Positions 53,222 to 54,241 of a stretch of DNA of 54,241 nt are shown in pieces. Position 1 is the stretch's first letter, and every line of letters starts with the position of its first letter. Source of the DNA: an uncultured Pirellulaceae bacterium. Lineage in GTDB: Bacteria; Planctomycetota; Planctomycetia; Pirellulales; Pirellulaceae. Where the stretch lies: the NCBI GenBank assembly GCA_937928555.1, contig CALFWR010000057.1, positions 1 to 54,241 on the forward strand, read 5' to 3'. Position numbers and translations under genes: made by a program. Below the pieces are notes generated by a model. The model made no database searches, was not told the origin of the DNA, and worked only from the letters and a program-made list of their open reading frames with translations.

Positions 53222-53683
53222 ATGGCATCGCATCAACAACTTCTCTATCACATTGTTTTCAGCACAAAGGAGCGGCGATCCTTATTGCGTGAGGACGATT
53301 TCAGGGACAGTGTTTGGCGTTACATGGCCGGGATCGCCAGCAATTTGCAGGGCCATGCTCTGCGGGTTGGAGGCTACTATGACCATGCTCATCTGCTCCT
53401 TCGCATTCCCGCTAAAATCACCGTTGCCGATTTTGTGAGACAGCTTAAAGCGAACACCAGCAAGCACATCAATGAAACACAAGACTCGCGTTTCAAGTTT
53501 CATTGGCAGGACGGCTACGGCGCGTTCACCGTAAGTCGCTCCAAAGTGGATGCCGTGTTGGCGTACATCGACGGCCAGTTGGAACACCATCGCAAGAGAA
53601 CTTTTCAGGAAGAGTACTTGAAGATGCTCCCGATCATGAGGTTGAATATGTTCAAAAATAATTCTGGAAGTAACTCCCACTAA
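53222..53683 (+). CDS. REP-associated tyrosine transposase (RAYT)/IS200-like Y1 transposase
   Basis: 153 residues from the ATG at 53222; the frame is open upstream but contains REP sequence. The Y1_Tnp fold is clear: LYHIVFSTKERR start, HUH motif DHAHLLLRI (His55, His57), helix DFVRQLKANTSKHIN, WQDGYGAFTVS, and the nucleophile Tyr115 in VLAYIDGQLEHHRKRTFQEEY. Y1 enzymes cut and join single-stranded DNA at hairpins. Because palindromic REP sequences flank the gene on both sides and no IS200-type left/right ends or tnpB are seen, a domesticated RAYT acting on REPs is the better reading. It would recognise the CCGGTGGC hairpin or the GCCCTCCGGGC site. Confidence 0.9.
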   Translation: MASHQQLLYHIVFSTKERRSLLREDDFRDSVWRYMAGIASNLQGHALRVGGYYDHAHLLLRIPAKITVADFVRQLKANTSKHINETQDSRFKFHWQDGYGAFTVSRSKVDAVLAYIDGQLEHHRKRTFQEEYLKMLPIMRLNMFKNNSGSNSH

Positions 53684-53694
53684 AAACATGTGTC

Positions 53695-54158
53695 GCCCTC
53701 CGGGCTTGGCTGCACAAAAGCAAATTCCGGTGGCTGACGCCACCGGCAATGATGTAACGCCCTCCGGGCTTAGCATGCACAAAAGCAAATTCCGGTGGCT
53801 GACGCCACCGGCAATGATGTATCGCCCTCCGGGCTTGAGCATCCACAGAAGCAAATTCCGGTGGCTGACGCCACCGGCAATGATGTATCGCCCTCCGGGC
53901 TTGGCTGCACAAAAGCAAACTCCGGTGGCTGACGCCACCGGCAATGATGTAACGCCCTCCGGGCTTGGCTGCACAAAAGCAAACTCCGGTGGCTTACGCC
54001 ACCGGCAATGATGTAACGCCCTCCGGGCTTAGCATGCACAAAAGCAAATTCCGGTGGCTGACGCCACCGGCAATGATGTAACGCCCTCCGGGCTTAGCAT
54101 GCACAAAAGCAAATTCCGGTGGCTGACGCCACCGGCAATGATGTAACGCCCTCCGGGC
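53695..54158 (+). repeat. REP/BIME array: eight GCCCTCCGGGC and seven CCGGTGGC palindromes
   Basis: Unit of 64-66 bp repeated about seven times: GCCCTCCGGGC, a ~27-bp spacer ending CAAATTCC or CAAACTCC, the palindrome CCGGTGGCTGACGCCACCGG (one unit has TT for TG in the loop) and GGCAATGATGTAAC or GATGTATC. Spacers differ slightly between units (GCTTAGCATGCACAAAAGC, GCTTGGCTGCACAAAAGC, GCTTGAGCATCCACAGAAGC). The array begins 12 bp after the transposase stop. Open frames across it on both strands are repeat artefacts. Confidence 0.93.
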
Positions 54159-54241
54159 TATTCGTGAAATTGAAAAACCGCCCAGTCATATCGACCGGGG
54201 CACCGTGCATCCCGTGGCGTTTGTAATACTGCGTATTTTTT

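Noticed and set aside
53282..53974. 230-codon minus frame with repeated 'GGRYIIAGGVSHRN' peptides, and matching plus frame at 53688
   Set aside because: It is only translation of the REP array; the repeats are palindromic DNA units, not a protein.
53695..54158. Possible CRISPR array
   Set aside because: Units are 64-66 bp with two palindromes and near-identical spacers; real CRISPR spacers are unrelated to each other. No cas genes nearby.

Overview
The window is probably two pieces of DNA. Positions 1 to about 3030 are AT-rich and hold three tightly overlapping plus-strand genes, ending with a multi-spanning membrane protein of TrbL/VirB6 (type IV secretion) character. This looks like a Patescibacteria/CPR-type genome (Saccharibacteria-like, inferred). 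A 7-bp tandem repeat at 3024-3127 joins it to GC-richer DNA that is clearly planctomycete (Pirellulales-like): DUF1501, DUF1549/DUF1553, a DUF1559 pseudopilin-like protein, a sulfatase, FG-GAP/ASPIC-UnbV, PhoX and S46 peptidase. The junction is most simply an assembly chimera.

Planctomycete layout. 3134-6158: DUF1549-DUF1501 pair. 6425-14123: membrane protein, DinB-like protein, C1 peptidase, nucleotidyltransferase/HD protein, lipoprotein, divergent NAD-dependent DNA ligase. 14416-24060: PhoX, S46 peptidase, nitrilase, truB, giant FG-GAP lipoprotein. 24408-30220: lipoprotein, DUF1559, redoxin, two glycosyltransferase-like genes, then a 48-codon membrane ORF coupled to a thioredoxin whose first catalytic Cys codon is TGA (candidate selenoprotein). 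30767-32671: sulfatase. 32772-34469: a lower-GC islet with a palindromic operator, a small DNA-binding-type protein, a tRNA-like structure, an unknown gene and a PIN-domain protein. 34466-41313: P460-like cytochrome, kelch/glycosidase-like protein, and the thioesterase-SGNH-surE-mog operon. 41524-47757: ACT, zinc-ribbon membrane and HD proteins, an unknown, a TIM-barrel isomerase and two small ORFs. 48155-52683: a fused acyl-AMP ligase/ACP/alpha-oxoamine synthase, then mutY. 53112-54158: a single-domain HUH transposase flanked by REP palindromes.

The most striking pattern is a short interspersed element present nine times. Seven copies are exactly 187 bp, one is 186 bp and one is 252 bp. All carry about 16-bp terminal inverted repeats. 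Six copies are flanked by perfect 5-bp direct repeats, and all 18 flanks fit NTNAN. This is a MITE family. Copies sit at stop codons, lengthen the nitrilase reading frame and supply a possible start codon for a membrane protein. The second repeat system is the HUH transposase with its REP array; the third is a single 134-bp foldback element bounded by CTAG.
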